Positions 16,990 through 25,385 are shown, numbered from the stretch's first letter. The stretch is 64,000 nt of DNA from Nocardioides sp. CFH 31398 (GCF_022436705.1 NZ_JAKUHT010000003.1:124001-188000), one strand, 5' to 3'. Notes: generated from the sequence alone by a model not told the origin. A program made the numbers and translations.

Positions 16990-17098
16990 GGTGGTCGAGC
17001 AGGGAGGAGCGCCAGCGACGACTGCGTCGAGACCGCCGGTCGACGTACGGCGGTCTCGACGCGGTCGCTCGCCAGGGCTCGCTCCCTGCTCGACCACC
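16990..17098 (+). repeat. Interspersed repeat, two opposed long copies forming a large hairpin
   Basis: The left arm starts one base after the SRPBCC stop (GGTGGTCGAGCAGGGAGG ... GTCGAGACCGCCG, 16990-17038) and the right arm is an inverted copy (CGGCGGTCTCGACGCGG ... CCTGCTCGACCACC, ending 17098). The loop is about 10 nt. Arms of ~49 nt pair with a few mismatches and small indels. It may end transcription or protect the 3' end. It belongs to the same family as 12967-13016 and 19685-19732. Confidence 0.85.
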
Positions 17099-17140
17099 CG
17101 GGGCGCGCGGATTCGGGCGGCGGGGGCTGCGCTGGGGGGA

Positions 17141-18022
17141 ATGAGGCACGTGTCCGCGCCGAACGACCTGCCCTCCCCCGCCGACGTCCGCCTCGTGGTG
17201 ACCGACATGGACGGCACCCTGCTGGGTGAGGACGGCGCCGTGCCGGCGGCGTTCTGGCCGCTGGTCGAGCAGATGCGGGAGCGCGGCGTGGTGTTCGCGC
17301 CGGCGAGCGGGCGGCAGTACGCGACGCTGCGCAGCACCTTTGAGCCCGTGCTCGAGGGTCTCGTCGTCATCGCCGAGAACGGCGCCTACGTCGTCCGCGA
17401 CGGCGTCGAGCTGAGCTCCACCACCCTCGAGGTGGACCTGGCCGCCGAGCTGGTCCGCCACCTGCGCGGACTCGCCGCCGACGGGCTCGACCTCGGCGTC
17501 GTGTGGTGCGGCCGCGACTCGGCGTACGTCGAGCGCACCGACCGCGCCTTCCTCGACCACGTGGACCCGTACTACCTCGCGCTCAGCGAGGTCGACGACC
17601 TGCTCACCGCGCCCGGCCCCACCGGCGACGCCCCCGTGAAGCTGGCGGTCTTCACCCCCGGTGACCCGCACGAGTCAGTCGCGCCCGGGCTGGCGTCGTA
17701 CGACGAGGCGCAGGGCGGCCCCGTCCAGGTCGTGGTCTCCGGGCAGCACTGGTGCGACGTGATGCCGTCGGGCGTCCACAAGGGCGTCGCCGTCCGGCGG
17801 CTCCAGGACTCCCTCGGCGTCGGCCCCGCGCAGACCGTCGTGTTCGGCGACAACTTCAACGACGTCGAGATGCTGGACGCCGCCGAGCTGTCCTTCGCGA
17901 TGGACGGCTCCCCGGCCGGGGTGGCGGAGCGGGCGAACTTCACCGCGCCGTCGCACCGCGACGAGGGCGTCGTCACCGTCCTGCGGCACCTGCTCGACGG
18001 ACTGCCCGCGCGTTCGGGCTGA
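17141..18022 (+). CDS. HAD-superfamily (Cof-type) phosphatase
   Basis: A 293-residue HAD hydrolase of the Cof/sugar-phosphatase type. Motif I is VVTDMDGTLLG near 18-28 (nucleophile and general-acid Asp), motif II APASGRQYATL near 55-65, motif III Lys in SGVHKGVAVRRL near 215-225, and motif IV VFGDNFNDVEML near 237-248. A large C2 cap lies between motifs II and III. These enzymes dephosphorylate sugar phosphates, FMN-type or other small metabolites. The ATG at 17141 directly abuts GGGGGGA; the in-frame GTG at 17150 has better spacing and may be the real start. Confidence 0.85.
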   Translation: MRHVSAPNDLPSPADVRLVVTDMDGTLLGEDGAVPAAFWPLVEQMRERGVVFAPASGRQYATLRSTFEPVLEGLVVIAENGAYVVRDGVELSSTTLEVDLAAELVRHLRGLAADGLDLGVVWCGRDSAYVERTDRAFLDHVDPYYLALSEVDDLLTAPGPTGDAPVKLAVFTPGDPHESVAPGLASYDEAQGGPVQVVVSGQHWCDVMPSGVHKGVAVRRLQDSLGVGPAQTVVFGDNFNDVEMLDAAELSFAMDGSPAGVAERANFTAPSHRDEGVVTVLRHLLDGLPARSG

Positions 18023-18063
18023 GACCAACTGAGATCCCCCGCCCCGGGGAACCTCTCGGGGCG

Positions 18064-19677
18064 ATGAACGACCTCGCCGACCGCATCCACACCATCGCCC
18101 ACGACGACTTCGGGCACGACCGCCTCCTCACCGGTCAGGAGGAGACGATCGCCGCCCTCGGCAACGGCGAGGACGTGCTCCTGGTCGCCCCGACCGGCGC
18201 CGGCAAGTCGCTGACCTACCTCGTCGCCGGGCGCCTGCTCGACGGCCCGGTCGTGGTCGTCTCACCGCTGCTCGCCCTCGAGCAGGACCAGGTGGACGCC
18301 GTCACGGCCGCGCCGACCCCCGTCGCGGCGGCCCGGCTCAGCTCCGCCGAGTCCGCCGCCCAGCGGCGTGCCGCCCTCGAGCAGGCGGCCGCCGGCGAGG
18401 TGGGCTACCTGTTCTGCTCCCCCGAGCTGCTCGCCGACGACGACGTCCGCTCGGCGCTGGCCGACCTGCGGCCGGTCCTCGTCGCCGTCGACGAGGCGCA
18501 CTGCGTGGCGGCGTGGGGCCACGACTTCCGGCCCGACTACCAGCGCCTCGGCGCCGTGGTCGAGGACCTCGGCCGCCCACCCGTGCTCGCCACCACGGCG
18601 ACCGCGGCGGCCCCGGTGCGCGCCGAGATCGCGGAGCGCCTGCGGATGCGCTCGCCCCGCACGGTCGTCACGGGGTTCGCCCGTCCCGAGATCGCGCTCG
18701 ACGTGCGACGGTGCCGCGACGAGGCCGAGCAGACCGAGGCCGTGGTCGGCGTCGTCGCGGACCACGCGAAGGCCGGCGAGGCCGGGCTGGTCTACGCCCG
18801 CACCCGCCCCGCGGTCGAGGAGCTCGCCGAGCGCCTGGCCGGCGAGCTCGACGTGCCCGTCGGCGCCTACCACGGGGGGTTGTCGCGCACGCGCCGCGAG
18901 GCCGTGCAGGAGTCGTTCATGGACGGCTCGACCCCGGTCGTCGTGGCCACCTCCGCCTTCGGGATGGGCGTCGACAAGCCCGACGTGCGGTTCGTCGTCC
19001 ACGCCCAGGTGCCGGGCTCGCCGGACGTCTACTGGCAGGAGGCGGGCCGCGCCGGCCGCGACGGCGAGCCCGCGACCGCGACCCTGATGTACCGCCCCGA
19101 GGACCTCGGCCTCGGCCGCTACTTCTCCGGGGGAGTCCCCTCGGCGACGGACCTGCGGCGCGTGCTCGCCGCCTGCGACACCCCGCCGGAGGAGGCCGAC
19201 GCCGCGGCCCTGGCCGAGGACCTGCCGTTCGGTCGGCGCAAGACCGGCAAGCTGCTGAACCTGCTCGAGCTGGGCGTCGCGCGCCTCGACGGGGAGGACG
19301 ACCCCACCCCGAGCGCCATCGTCGACTCGGCGCGGGAGGTCGCCGAGGCCCAGCGGGCGCTGGAGCTGAGCCGCGTCGACATGATCCGCGCGTACGCCGA
19401 GACCGGCCGCTGCCGTGCCGAGTACCTCCTCGCCTACTTCGGCGAGGTCGGCGAGGCGTGCGGGCACTGCGACTCCTGCCGCAGCGGCAGCGCCGCCGAG
19501 CACGCCCACGACGACGACTCGCCGTACACGGTGGACGAGACGGTCACCCACCCCACGTTCGGCGAGGGCACGGTCACCGACGTCACCGACGGCGAGGTGA
19601 CGGTGCTGTTCGACGAGGCCGGCTACCGCACGATCGACGCCACGCTGGCCGAGGAGAAGGACCTGCTGACGGGCTGA
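18064..19677 (+). CDS. RecQ-family ATP-dependent DNA helicase
   Basis: A 537-residue superfamily 2 helicase. Motif 0 LTGQEETIAAL, Walker A VAPTGAGKSLTY near 41-52, DEAH box VAVDEAHCVAAWGHDFRPDY near 143-162, motif III LATTATA near 180, and motif VI YWQEAGRAGRDG near 325-336. The zinc-binding cysteines CRAEYLLAYFGE ... CGHCDSC near 455-480 are RecQ-specific. The RQC winged helix and HRDC domains are not evident; instead a short C-terminal fold (VTHPTFGEGTVTDVTDGEV) like the tudor-type tail of UvrD-like helicases follows. It unwinds DNA 3' to 5' in repair. It starts 41 bp after the HAD gene. Confidence 0.9.
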   Translation: MNDLADRIHTIAHDDFGHDRLLTGQEETIAALGNGEDVLLVAPTGAGKSLTYLVAGRLLDGPVVVVSPLLALEQDQVDAVTAAPTPVAAARLSSAESAAQRRAALEQAAAGEVGYLFCSPELLADDDVRSALADLRPVLVAVDEAHCVAAWGHDFRPDYQRLGAVVEDLGRPPVLATTATAAAPVRAEIAERLRMRSPRTVVTGFARPEIALDVRRCRDEAEQTEAVVGVVADHAKAGEAGLVYARTRPAVEELAERLAGELDVPVGAYHGGLSRTRREAVQESFMDGSTPVVVATSAFGMGVDKPDVRFVVHAQVPGSPDVYWQEAGRAGRDGEPATATLMYRPEDLGLGRYFSGGVPSATDLRRVLAACDTPPEEADAAALAEDLPFGRRKTGKLLNLLELGVARLDGEDDPTPSAIVDSAREVAEAQRALELSRVDMIRAYAETGRCRAEYLLAYFGEVGEACGHCDSCRSGSAAEHAHDDDSPYTVDETVTHPTFGEGTVTDVTDGEVTVLFDEAGYRTIDATLAEEKDLLTG

Positions 19678-19684
19678 GGATCAG

Positions 19685-19732
19685 GGTGGTCGAGCAGGGA
19701 GGAGCGCCAGCGACGACCGCGTCGAGACCGCC
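19685..19732 (+). repeat. 3'-end associated interspersed repeat, long form (copy 3)
   Basis: It begins GGTGGTCGAGCAGGGAGG seven bases after the helicase stop and ends GTCGAGACCGCC. It is nearly identical to the left arm at 16990 (about one difference in the first 30 nt) and faces the same way relative to its upstream gene. The central CGACG-ACCG-CGTCG can form an inner stem-loop inside the outer GGTGGTC/GACCGCC pairing. Confidence 0.82.
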
Positions 19733-19811
19733 TGACCCGCACCTGTTTCCGCAGGTCAGGCAAGCCTTCCCAGGCTGGACAAGCTCCAGGGAGCGGGATC
19801 ACCGTGGGCCC

Positions 19812-20090
19812 ATGACGACGATGGGCCTCCCGATCGTGAGCACTTGTGGCAGCACCGGCTGCTCCTACAACCACGACTCCGACTGCCACGCCGCGGCCAT
19901 CACGGTGACGTCCGGCTGCGGCACGTACGTCGAGGCTGCCGCCGAGGCCGGCATCGACACCCAGGCGACGGTCGGCGCCTGCCACCGCGCCGAGTGCGTG
20001 CACAACTCGGCTCTCGAGTGCGGCGCGGAGAGCGTCCAGATCGGGCCGTCTGGCGGCGTCGCCGACTGTCTCACCTACAGCGCGAGGTGA
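19812..20090 (+). CDS. DUF1540-type cysteine-rich protein with two repeats
   Basis: A 92-residue protein built from two copies of a Cys-rich unit: CGSTGCSYNHDSDCHAAAITV (about 12-32) and CHRAECVHNSALECGAESVQI (about 58-78), with further Cys between. This C-x3-C-x7-C-x-A-x2-I pattern is that of DUF1540, a presumed metal-binding module of unknown role. The ATG at 19812 has no strong ribosome site; ATG 19821 is an alternative. It stands alone after the helicase and its repeat. The following 157 bp to the DUF222 gene hold no gene that I can see. Confidence 0.78.
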   Translation: MTTMGLPIVSTCGSTGCSYNHDSDCHAAAITVTSGCGTYVEAAAEAGIDTQATVGACHRAECVHNSALECGAESVQIGPSGGVADCLTYSAR

Positions 20091-20247
20091 CCCGCGCCAT
20101 CACAGGACGCCTCGGCGGGGGCACGCCAAGGAGACGCGGGCCGAGACCCGCGGCGGGCTCGAGGCAGCAGCGAACTCGACCCGTTGTTCGACCGTTCACT
20201 GAGGACGAAGCGCCATCGCCTCTCGTTCGACTGTTCGCCGGACCCCG

Positions 20248-21666
20248 TCAATCCGGGGCTCGGGGTGAGCCGCGGGTGGTGCCTCCGTGGGGGCGGGTGT
20301 CGACGCGGTAGGTCTCGCGCTGCGGGCTGGTCCACTCGTACAGGCCGGGTCGCAGGTGGCGGTAGCGCCATCGGCCGTGGGTCTTGAGTCGGTGGTGGTA
20401 GCGGCAGAGAGGGGCGAGGTTCGCGGCGCAGGTCTCGCCGCCGGCGCCGTAGGGGACGGTGTGGTCGAGGTCGCAGGATTCTGCGGGGCGGGTGCAGTAG
20501 GGGAAGACGCAGTGGCGGTCGCGCAGGCGCACGGTGCGGTCGAGGTGGGTGGGGATGCGGTAGCTGGTGCCGTGTCCGACGACCTGCTCGACGACGTCGT
20601 CGTCCAGGGTGAGGTCGATGACGGGCTGCACGGTCACCGTCGTCGCGGTGGCGGGGTCGTGGCACCAGGTGCGGACCTGTTCGGCGAGGGTGAGGACCTC
20701 GCCGGTGATGGGGTGGCGCACGGTGACGACCTCGCCCGAACCGTCGAGCGCGGCGCGGGTGAGGTGCACGACGAGGCTGACGTTCTTGGTCGGCCTCCTC
20801 GCTGCGCGGGACCCAGCACTGCCCTCGCCGTCCTCCTCGGTGACGGTGGTGAGGTCGAGGCCGAGCTGCTGGCGGGCGAGGTCGCCGGCGGCGTGGGCGC
20901 GGCGTTCGTCGAGGGGTGCGTCGGAGCCGAGGTCGGCGCGTAGTTGCGCGCCCGCTCGGATCGCGGTCTCGAGGTCGACGGCGTCGTCGAGGTCGAGGCA
21001 TCCGGACAGCGACACGGTGGCGGAGAGGTCCCCCTGGGCGGAGGCGTCGGCGGTGGCTTTGAAGTCGAGGTCGAGGAACCGCTTGGCGTGGCCCTCGGCG
21101 TCGCGGGCTTCGCGGGCGAGGCGTTCGGCGAGGTCGGGGTCGGTGGCCGCGATCGCCGCGGCCACGGCGCGGTCGAGGACCGCGGGGCCGGCGCGGTGGG
21201 CGACGGGCAGGAGGTGGCGGTCGACGAAGTCGGCGGCGGCGCGGGAGATCCCGGTGGTGCGTTCGGCGATGCGACGCGCGCGCCAGGCGGGTAGGCGTCC
21301 GTCCATGACCGCGGCGTAGAGGCGCGGCAAGCGGTAGGCGAGCTCGAGGGCGGCGGTGAGGTAGGCACGTCCGGACTCCGGCGGGAGGCCGAGGGTGGTG
21401 GCGAGGTCGGCCAGGCAGAACTCCCCGACCTCGGGGGTGCCCTCCCCGGCCAGCTGCCGGGCCCGCTCACGACCGGGACCGCTGGACCAGGTGGCGGCGT
21501 CCTCGACCGACTGCGGCGGGTGCATGGTCGCCCAGGTGACGGCGAGCTTGAGCTGGGTGGCCTCGGCAGCGTCCGCGGTGGTGCGGGCGGTGCGCAGCGC
21601 GACGAGCACGGCAGCCGGGTCCACCGGCTCCTGCTCCTGCTGCACCTCGTCCACGCCTTCGCTCAT
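20248..21666 (-). CDS. DUF222 / HNH endonuclease-domain protein (13E12 repeat family)
   Basis: A 472-residue protein: an alpha-helical DUF222 region (about 10-330) and a C-terminal HNH domain with RDRHCVFPYCTRPAESCDLDH near 388-408 and NLAPLCRYHHRLKTH near 420-434 (zinc-binding Cys/His plus catalytic DHxxP-type core). The family is multi-copy in actinobacteria and was called the 13E12 repeat in mycobacteria; some authors see it as mobile or as a group-II-like nuclease remnant. Role unproven. I chose ATG 21666, because the frame upstream of it is low-complexity and overlaps the tandem short repeats at 21737-21800. Confidence 0.88.
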   Translation of the reverse strand: MSEGVDEVQQEQEPVDPAAVLVALRTARTTADAAEATQLKLAVTWATMHPPQSVEDAATWSSGPGRERARQLAGEGTPEVGEFCLADLATTLGLPPESGRAYLTAALELAYRLPRLYAAVMDGRLPAWRARRIAERTTGISRAAADFVDRHLLPVAHRAGPAVLDRAVAAAIAATDPDLAERLAREARDAEGHAKRFLDLDFKATADASAQGDLSATVSLSGCLDLDDAVDLETAIRAGAQLRADLGSDAPLDERRAHAAGDLARQQLGLDLTTVTEEDGEGSAGSRAARRPTKNVSLVVHLTRAALDGSGEVVTVRHPITGEVLTLAEQVRTWCHDPATATTVTVQPVIDLTLDDDVVEQVVGHGTSYRIPTHLDRTVRLRDRHCVFPYCTRPAESCDLDHTVPYGAGGETCAANLAPLCRYHHRLKTHGRWRYRHLRPGLYEWTSPQRETYRVDTRPHGGTTRGSPRAPD

Positions 21667-21736
21667 GCGTTCGATGCTATCGACGACCACCGACAGTGGT
21701 AGCGGTAGTGACGGCGGTCCGTCCACAGCGCTCTGC

Positions 21737-21800
21737 GGTGGTCTCGACAAGCTCGACCGACGGTGGTGCGGATCGGCGGGTGGTCTCGACAAGCTCGACC
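21737..21800 (-). repeat. Two tandem short-form 3'-end repeats, 42-bp period
   Basis: Copies GGTGGTCTCGACAAGCTCGACC at 21737-21758 and 21779-21800 (plus-strand reading). On the minus strand they read GGTCGAGCTTGTCGAGACCACC, downstream of the SDR gene that stops at 21900. They share both ends (GGTCGAGC and GTCGAGACC) with the 48-nt long form at 12967, 16990 and 19685 but lack its middle. The 233-bp gap between the SDR and DUF222 genes shows no gene. Confidence 0.8.
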
Positions 21801-21899
21801 GGCGGCGGTGCGGCCCGGCGTGCTCCTCACCGGGTCTCGTGGCTCAGCCGTGGCCGGCTTCGCACCTCGACCTCGGCGGCGGCCAGGCGGCCGGCCTGC

Positions 21900-22817
21900 T
21901 CAGCGGCGGCGCCAGCGGGCGCGGCGGCCCGGCCCGCTGCGGAGGCGGCCGTCGGGGGTCCAGCCGCCGCGCTCGGACTCGCCGTCCGGGCGCGGGGCGA
22001 AGACGTTGCCGGGGTGGTCGGGCACGCCGGGCCCACGGAGGGCGACCTTCGCGACCAGGGGGCCGGCCAGGCGGTCGTAGATCGCGGGCATCATCCGGAA
22101 CCCCGTGCGGGTGAGCAGCGTGCCCGGGCCCACGTGCACGGCGCGGCGGGGGTGGTCGAGCAGCCGCACGCAGGCCTTCGCGACCTGCTCGGGGGCGACG
22201 ATGGGCGGCGGGGCCGAGCCGGCGCTGCCGGCGTACGAGCCGGCGAGGTGGTAGACCGGCGTGTCCACCGCACCGGGCAGCACCAGGGAGACGTGGACGC
22301 CGCGCTCGCGGCGCGTCTCGACCTGCAGCGCCCGCACGAGCGCCATCTGCCCCCACTTCGCGGCGCAGTAGGCCCCCATGCCCGGCACGGCGATCTCCCC
22401 GAGCAGGGAGCCCACGACGACCAGGGAGCCGCCGCCCTGCGAGCGGAAGACCGGCATCACGGAGCGGGCGAGGTTCCCGACGCCGCCGACCCCGACGGCG
22501 ACCACCTGGGTGAGCACGTCGTGCGGGACCTGTTCGACGCCGCCGTACGCCATCGGCTGCGCCGTGGTCACCACGGCGTCCAGACGGCCGTGCTCGCGCA
22601 CGCAGCCGTCGACGGCGGCCTGCACCGCGTCGGGGTCGGACACGTCGGCGACCGCCCACGTCGTCCCGCCCCCGAGGTCGGCGGCCACGCGGCGCAGGCG
22701 CTCCTCCGAGCGCGCCACCACCCGGACCTGCTCGCCCGTCTCCACCAGCAGGCGGGCGGTCGCCAGGCCGATGCCGGACGTGCCCCCCACCACCATCACG
22801 ATCCGTCGGTCGGCCAC
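21900..22817 (-). CDS. Short-chain dehydrogenase/reductase, paralogue A
   Basis: A 305-residue SDR. NAD(P)-binding VVGGTSGIGLATA near 9-21 (TGxxxGIG with Thr replaced by Gly), Ser in VVGSLLGEIAVPGM near 138-152 and the catalytic YxxxK as YCAAK near 154-158. A C-terminal extension (PGTLLTRTGFRMMPAIYDRL) is shared with the divergent SDR. The usual NNAG motif reads VTTAQP. The last ~30 residues are Arg/Gly-rich and may be read-through of a GC-rich tail. Substrate unknown. Start ATG 22817, divergent from paralogue B across 77 bp. Confidence 0.82.
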   Translation of the reverse strand: MADRRIVMVVGGTSGIGLATARLLVETGEQVRVVARSEERLRRVAADLGGGTTWAVADVSDPDAVQAAVDGCVREHGRLDAVVTTAQPMAYGGVEQVPHDVLTQVVAVGVGGVGNLARSVMPVFRSQGGGSLVVVGSLLGEIAVPGMGAYCAAKWGQMALVRALQVETRRERGVHVSLVLPGAVDTPVYHLAGSYAGSAGSAPPPIVAPEQVAKACVRLLDHPRRAVHVGPGTLLTRTGFRMMPAIYDRLAGPLVAKVALRGPGVPDHPGNVFAPRPDGESERGGWTPDGRLRSGPGRRARWRRR

Positions 22818-22894
22818 GCCCCCAACCTAGACAGGGTGTTCAGGCCCACACAGGCCCCCGTTAGGCGAGCCCCCACGAATGGGCACCGGAACCC

Positions 22895-23689
22895 GTGCCT
22901 CGCGTCTGTCTCGTCACCGGAGCCTCCAGCGGCATCGGCCGCTCCGTCGCCCACGAGCTCGCCGGACGCGGGGCGGCCCTCGTGCTCCTCGCCCGCCGTC
23001 GGGAGGTGCTCGAGGAGATCGCGCAGGAGTGCCGCGACCGCGGCGCCGCCTCGGTCGACGTGCAGCCCGCCGACGTCTCGGACGACGAGGCGGTGGGCCG
23101 TGCCGTGGCCGCGACCGTCTCGCGCCACGGGCGGCTGGACGTCGTCGTCCACTGCGCCGGCCTCGTGACGTACGGCGACCACGTGACGACGGACTCCGAG
23201 GACTTCCGCTCCGTGATGGAGGTCAACCTCGTCGGCGCCGCGACCGTCGCCCGCCACGCCCTGCCCGTGATGCGCAGCCAGGGCCGCGGGTCGTTCGTGC
23301 TGGTCGGCTCGCTCCTGGGCCACGTGGCGATCCCCGGGATGACGGCGTACGTCGTGAGCAAGTGGGGCGTCCGCGCCCTCGCCCGGCAGCTGAAGATCGA
23401 GAACGCCGACGTGCCCGGCCTGCGGATCGCGTACGTCGCCCCGGGCAGCGTCGATACCCCGATCTACGAGCGGGCGCTGGCCGACGGCTCGGGCGGGCAC
23501 CGCCCACCGCCGCCCACGATGAGCCCGGAGCGTGCCGCGAAGGCCGTCGTCCGCCACGTCGACGGACGCCGCCACGAGCTGCAGACCGCGTTCAGCAACC
23601 ACGCCGTCATCGCGGCCTTCGACATCGTGCCCGCGGTCTACGACCGTCTCATCGGCCCGGCGTTCCGGCTGCTGTCGCGGAGGGGTTGA
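22895..23689 (+). CDS. Short-chain dehydrogenase/reductase, paralogue B
   Basis: A 264-residue SDR with VTGASSGIGRSVA near 7-19, an HCAG motif near 88 in place of NNAG, Ser in LVGSLLGHVAIPGM near 137-150 and YVVSK near 153-157. It shares with paralogue A the GSLLG-x2-A-x-PGM-x-AY segment, the RPPPPTMSPERAAKAVVRHVD region and the C-terminal AIYDRLxGP-like stretch, so the two arose by duplication and inversion. The start is GTG 22895, with only a weak ribosome site. Oxidation or reduction of a hydroxy/keto substrate is likely; nothing indicates which. Confidence 0.83.
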   Translation: MPRVCLVTGASSGIGRSVAHELAGRGAALVLLARRREVLEEIAQECRDRGAASVDVQPADVSDDEAVGRAVAATVSRHGRLDVVVHCAGLVTYGDHVTTDSEDFRSVMEVNLVGAATVARHALPVMRSQGRGSFVLVGSLLGHVAIPGMTAYVVSKWGVRALARQLKIENADVPGLRIAYVAPGSVDTPIYERALADGSGGHRPPPPTMSPERAAKAVVRHVDGRRHELQTAFSNHAVIAAFDIVPAVYDRLIGPAFRLLSRRG

Positions 23690-23715
23690 GCGCCTCCGTT
23701 CACCCCGGACGACGG

Positions 23716-24705
23716 CTACGTCCCCAGAGCGAACTCGCGCTCGCTCGGGCTCGGGGTCTCCTCCATCCAGGCGTCCCTGGTCTGAGCCACCCAGAAGACC
23801 AGGAACAGGCTCAGCAGCGCGAACTCGATCTCGATGATCCACTCCGAGACGGCACCGAGCTGGAACATGACGAAGGCGAAGCCGACAACCGTCAGCATGC
23901 CGACCGCCACGACGGAGTAGATCGCGGAGAAGATCCGTGGCCACCGGCGGCCGTTCGCCAAGGAGAAGTCGCTCGATGACGGAACGACGGAGTCGCCGAC
24001 AGGGACGTCATCCAGCCATCGCAGGACCGAGATGCCTGGTGGGGTCCGCAGGAACGCGACGACGCCGAGGCAGAGGAAGAGCAGGACCGCCGCGGACCCG
24101 TGGGCACGACGGGCCACCGTCTCCGTGTCCAGGATGAACCACACGATCGCGCCTCCGACCACCAGCGGACAGAGAAGCTCGATGACACGCAGGATGACGC
24201 GTGCGCCGCCTGCTCCGCCCTGCGCGGGTGGATCCTCCGTCCTGTGAGCCCGTCCGGCGTTGATGAGATCCGCCGGCACGCGGGCGGCGACGACGGCTGC
24301 CGCGATCACGAGGACGATCAGCGCAACGAGATTGATGGTGTTGGCCGTCTGGACCTCCTCGGGGTAGGCGTCCGGTCCCAACGGGTCACCGGCCGCCGTC
24401 TTGGGCCAGCAGGCAGCCGCGCCGACCACTAGGGCGCACCCCCCGGCGAGGTTCAGGAGCGACTGTTCACTCGCCGTGTTCCCGCGGATGATGGCGAGCA
24501 GACAACCCGCTGCCGCCATTCCCATGACGAAGGCGATCTGCCCGTCGTAGTACCAGGAGTCAGAGATGCTCGGCGGCAGGATCCCATCACCGATCCGGGA
24601 CAGGAGAGGGGCTGACATTACCAAGGAGCCGGCAGCGATGACCGCGATCCGCAACAGGTAATAGGTTGCGCGATGCTCTTTCCTGATGACCGTCGGTCTA
24701 TCCAT
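23716..24705 (-). CDS. Multi-pass membrane protein of unknown function
   Basis: I do not recognise this 329-residue protein. It has about seven hydrophobic helices (roughly 17-37, 55-72, 82-98, 122-142, 176-195, 203-221, 262-282, with another near 293-313). A conserved-looking segment SISDSWYYDGQIAFVMGM near 46-63 recalls small membrane families with an 'SISxxYY' motif. Base composition is clearly lower in GC than in its neighbours and codon choice is less biased, with adenine-rich stretches around 24480-24700, so it may have been acquired. The 80-bp region upstream (to the flavin reductase end) has nothing recognisable. Confidence 0.75.
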   Translation of the reverse strand: MDRPTVIRKEHRATYYLLRIAVIAAGSLVMSAPLLSRIGDGILPPSISDSWYYDGQIAFVMGMAAAGCLLAIIRGNTASEQSLLNLAGGCALVVGAAACWPKTAAGDPLGPDAYPEEVQTANTINLVALIVLVIAAAVVAARVPADLINAGRAHRTEDPPAQGGAGGARVILRVIELLCPLVVGGAIVWFILDTETVARRAHGSAAVLLFLCLGVVAFLRTPPGISVLRWLDDVPVGDSVVPSSSDFSLANGRRWPRIFSAIYSVVAVGMLTVVGFAFVMFQLGAVSEWIIEIEFALLSLFLVFWVAQTRDAWMEETPSPSEREFALGT

Positions 24706-24785
24706 TGAAAGCCTCCCAGGCTCGACCTGCCCGAGATGACTTTCACCCTAGAGAGGGACGGCACGAGGGTCGATACAAGATTGCT

Positions 24786-25316
24786 TCAAGCATCCAGCGG
24801 GCCCGGCGCCCAGTAGGCACGGTCGTGGTGCACCAGCGGCGCCCCGCCGGTGCCGAGCTCGATCTCGTCGACCTCCATCAGCGCCAGCCAGGACGCCCCC
24901 GCCGGGACGACGACCGACAACCGGCCCGTGAACCGGGCGGCGGCGTCGGTGAGCACCGGCAGGTCCGAGCCCTCCCGGTGACGCCAGCCCTGCTCCGCGG
25001 AGAAGCGGTCCGCACCGCGCACCGCGAAGGAGTGCGCCAGCGCCGCCTGGTCGGCCCGGAGCAGGTACACCGTCACCGCGTCGGCGGCGAGGACGGCGGC
25101 GCCCGTCGCGCTCGTGCGCGCCATGGAGAACGACAGCAGGGGCGGGGCAGCGCTCACCGACGCCACGCTCGACAACGTCGCGCCCACCGGGCCGTCGGGT
25201 GTGGCGGCGCAGACCAGGGCGACCCCGGCGGCGTGGTGGCGGAAGCCCTCCTTGAACAGCGCCGCGACGTCGGCGTCGGCACCGTCCTCGGGCGGGGGAA
25301 CCGCGGTCTGGCTCAT
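24786..25316 (-). CDS. Flavin reductase-like protein (HpaC family)
   Basis: A 176-residue flavin-reductase domain: FRHHAAGVALVCAA near 26-39, GPVGATLSSVASVSAAPPLLSFSMAR near 43-68 and a C-terminal LVHHDRAYW. Family members reduce free FMN/FAD with NAD(P)H and feed two-component monooxygenases, though some are FMN-binding reductases in their own right. ATG 25316 has AGAGGA five bases upstream. It lies downstream of a P450 gene (69-bp gap). No flavin-dependent monooxygenase partner adjoins it. Confidence 0.82.
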   Translation of the reverse strand: MSQTAVPPPEDGADADVAALFKEGFRHHAAGVALVCAATPDGPVGATLSSVASVSAAPPLLSFSMARTSATGAAVLAADAVTVYLLRADQAALAHSFAVRGADRFSAEQGWRHREGSDLPVLTDAAARFTGRLSVVVPAGASWLALMEVDEIELGTGGAPLVHHDRAYWAPGPLDA

Positions 25317-25385
25317 CGCCGTCCTCTCGTCGTCGGGGATCGCGCCCACGCTAGGAGCTCGACCGCGCTGCAGGTCAACCGGACC

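Noticed and set aside
20248-21666. Mobile element or intron encoded by the DUF222/HNH gene
   Set aside because: No terminal repeats, target duplication or intron structure can be seen around it; the short repeats upstream belong to the stop-codon-associated family.
24706-24785. Candidate small RNA or attachment site beside the low-GC membrane gene
   Set aside because: No hairpin, tRNA fragment or direct repeat bracketing the gene could be identified by eye.
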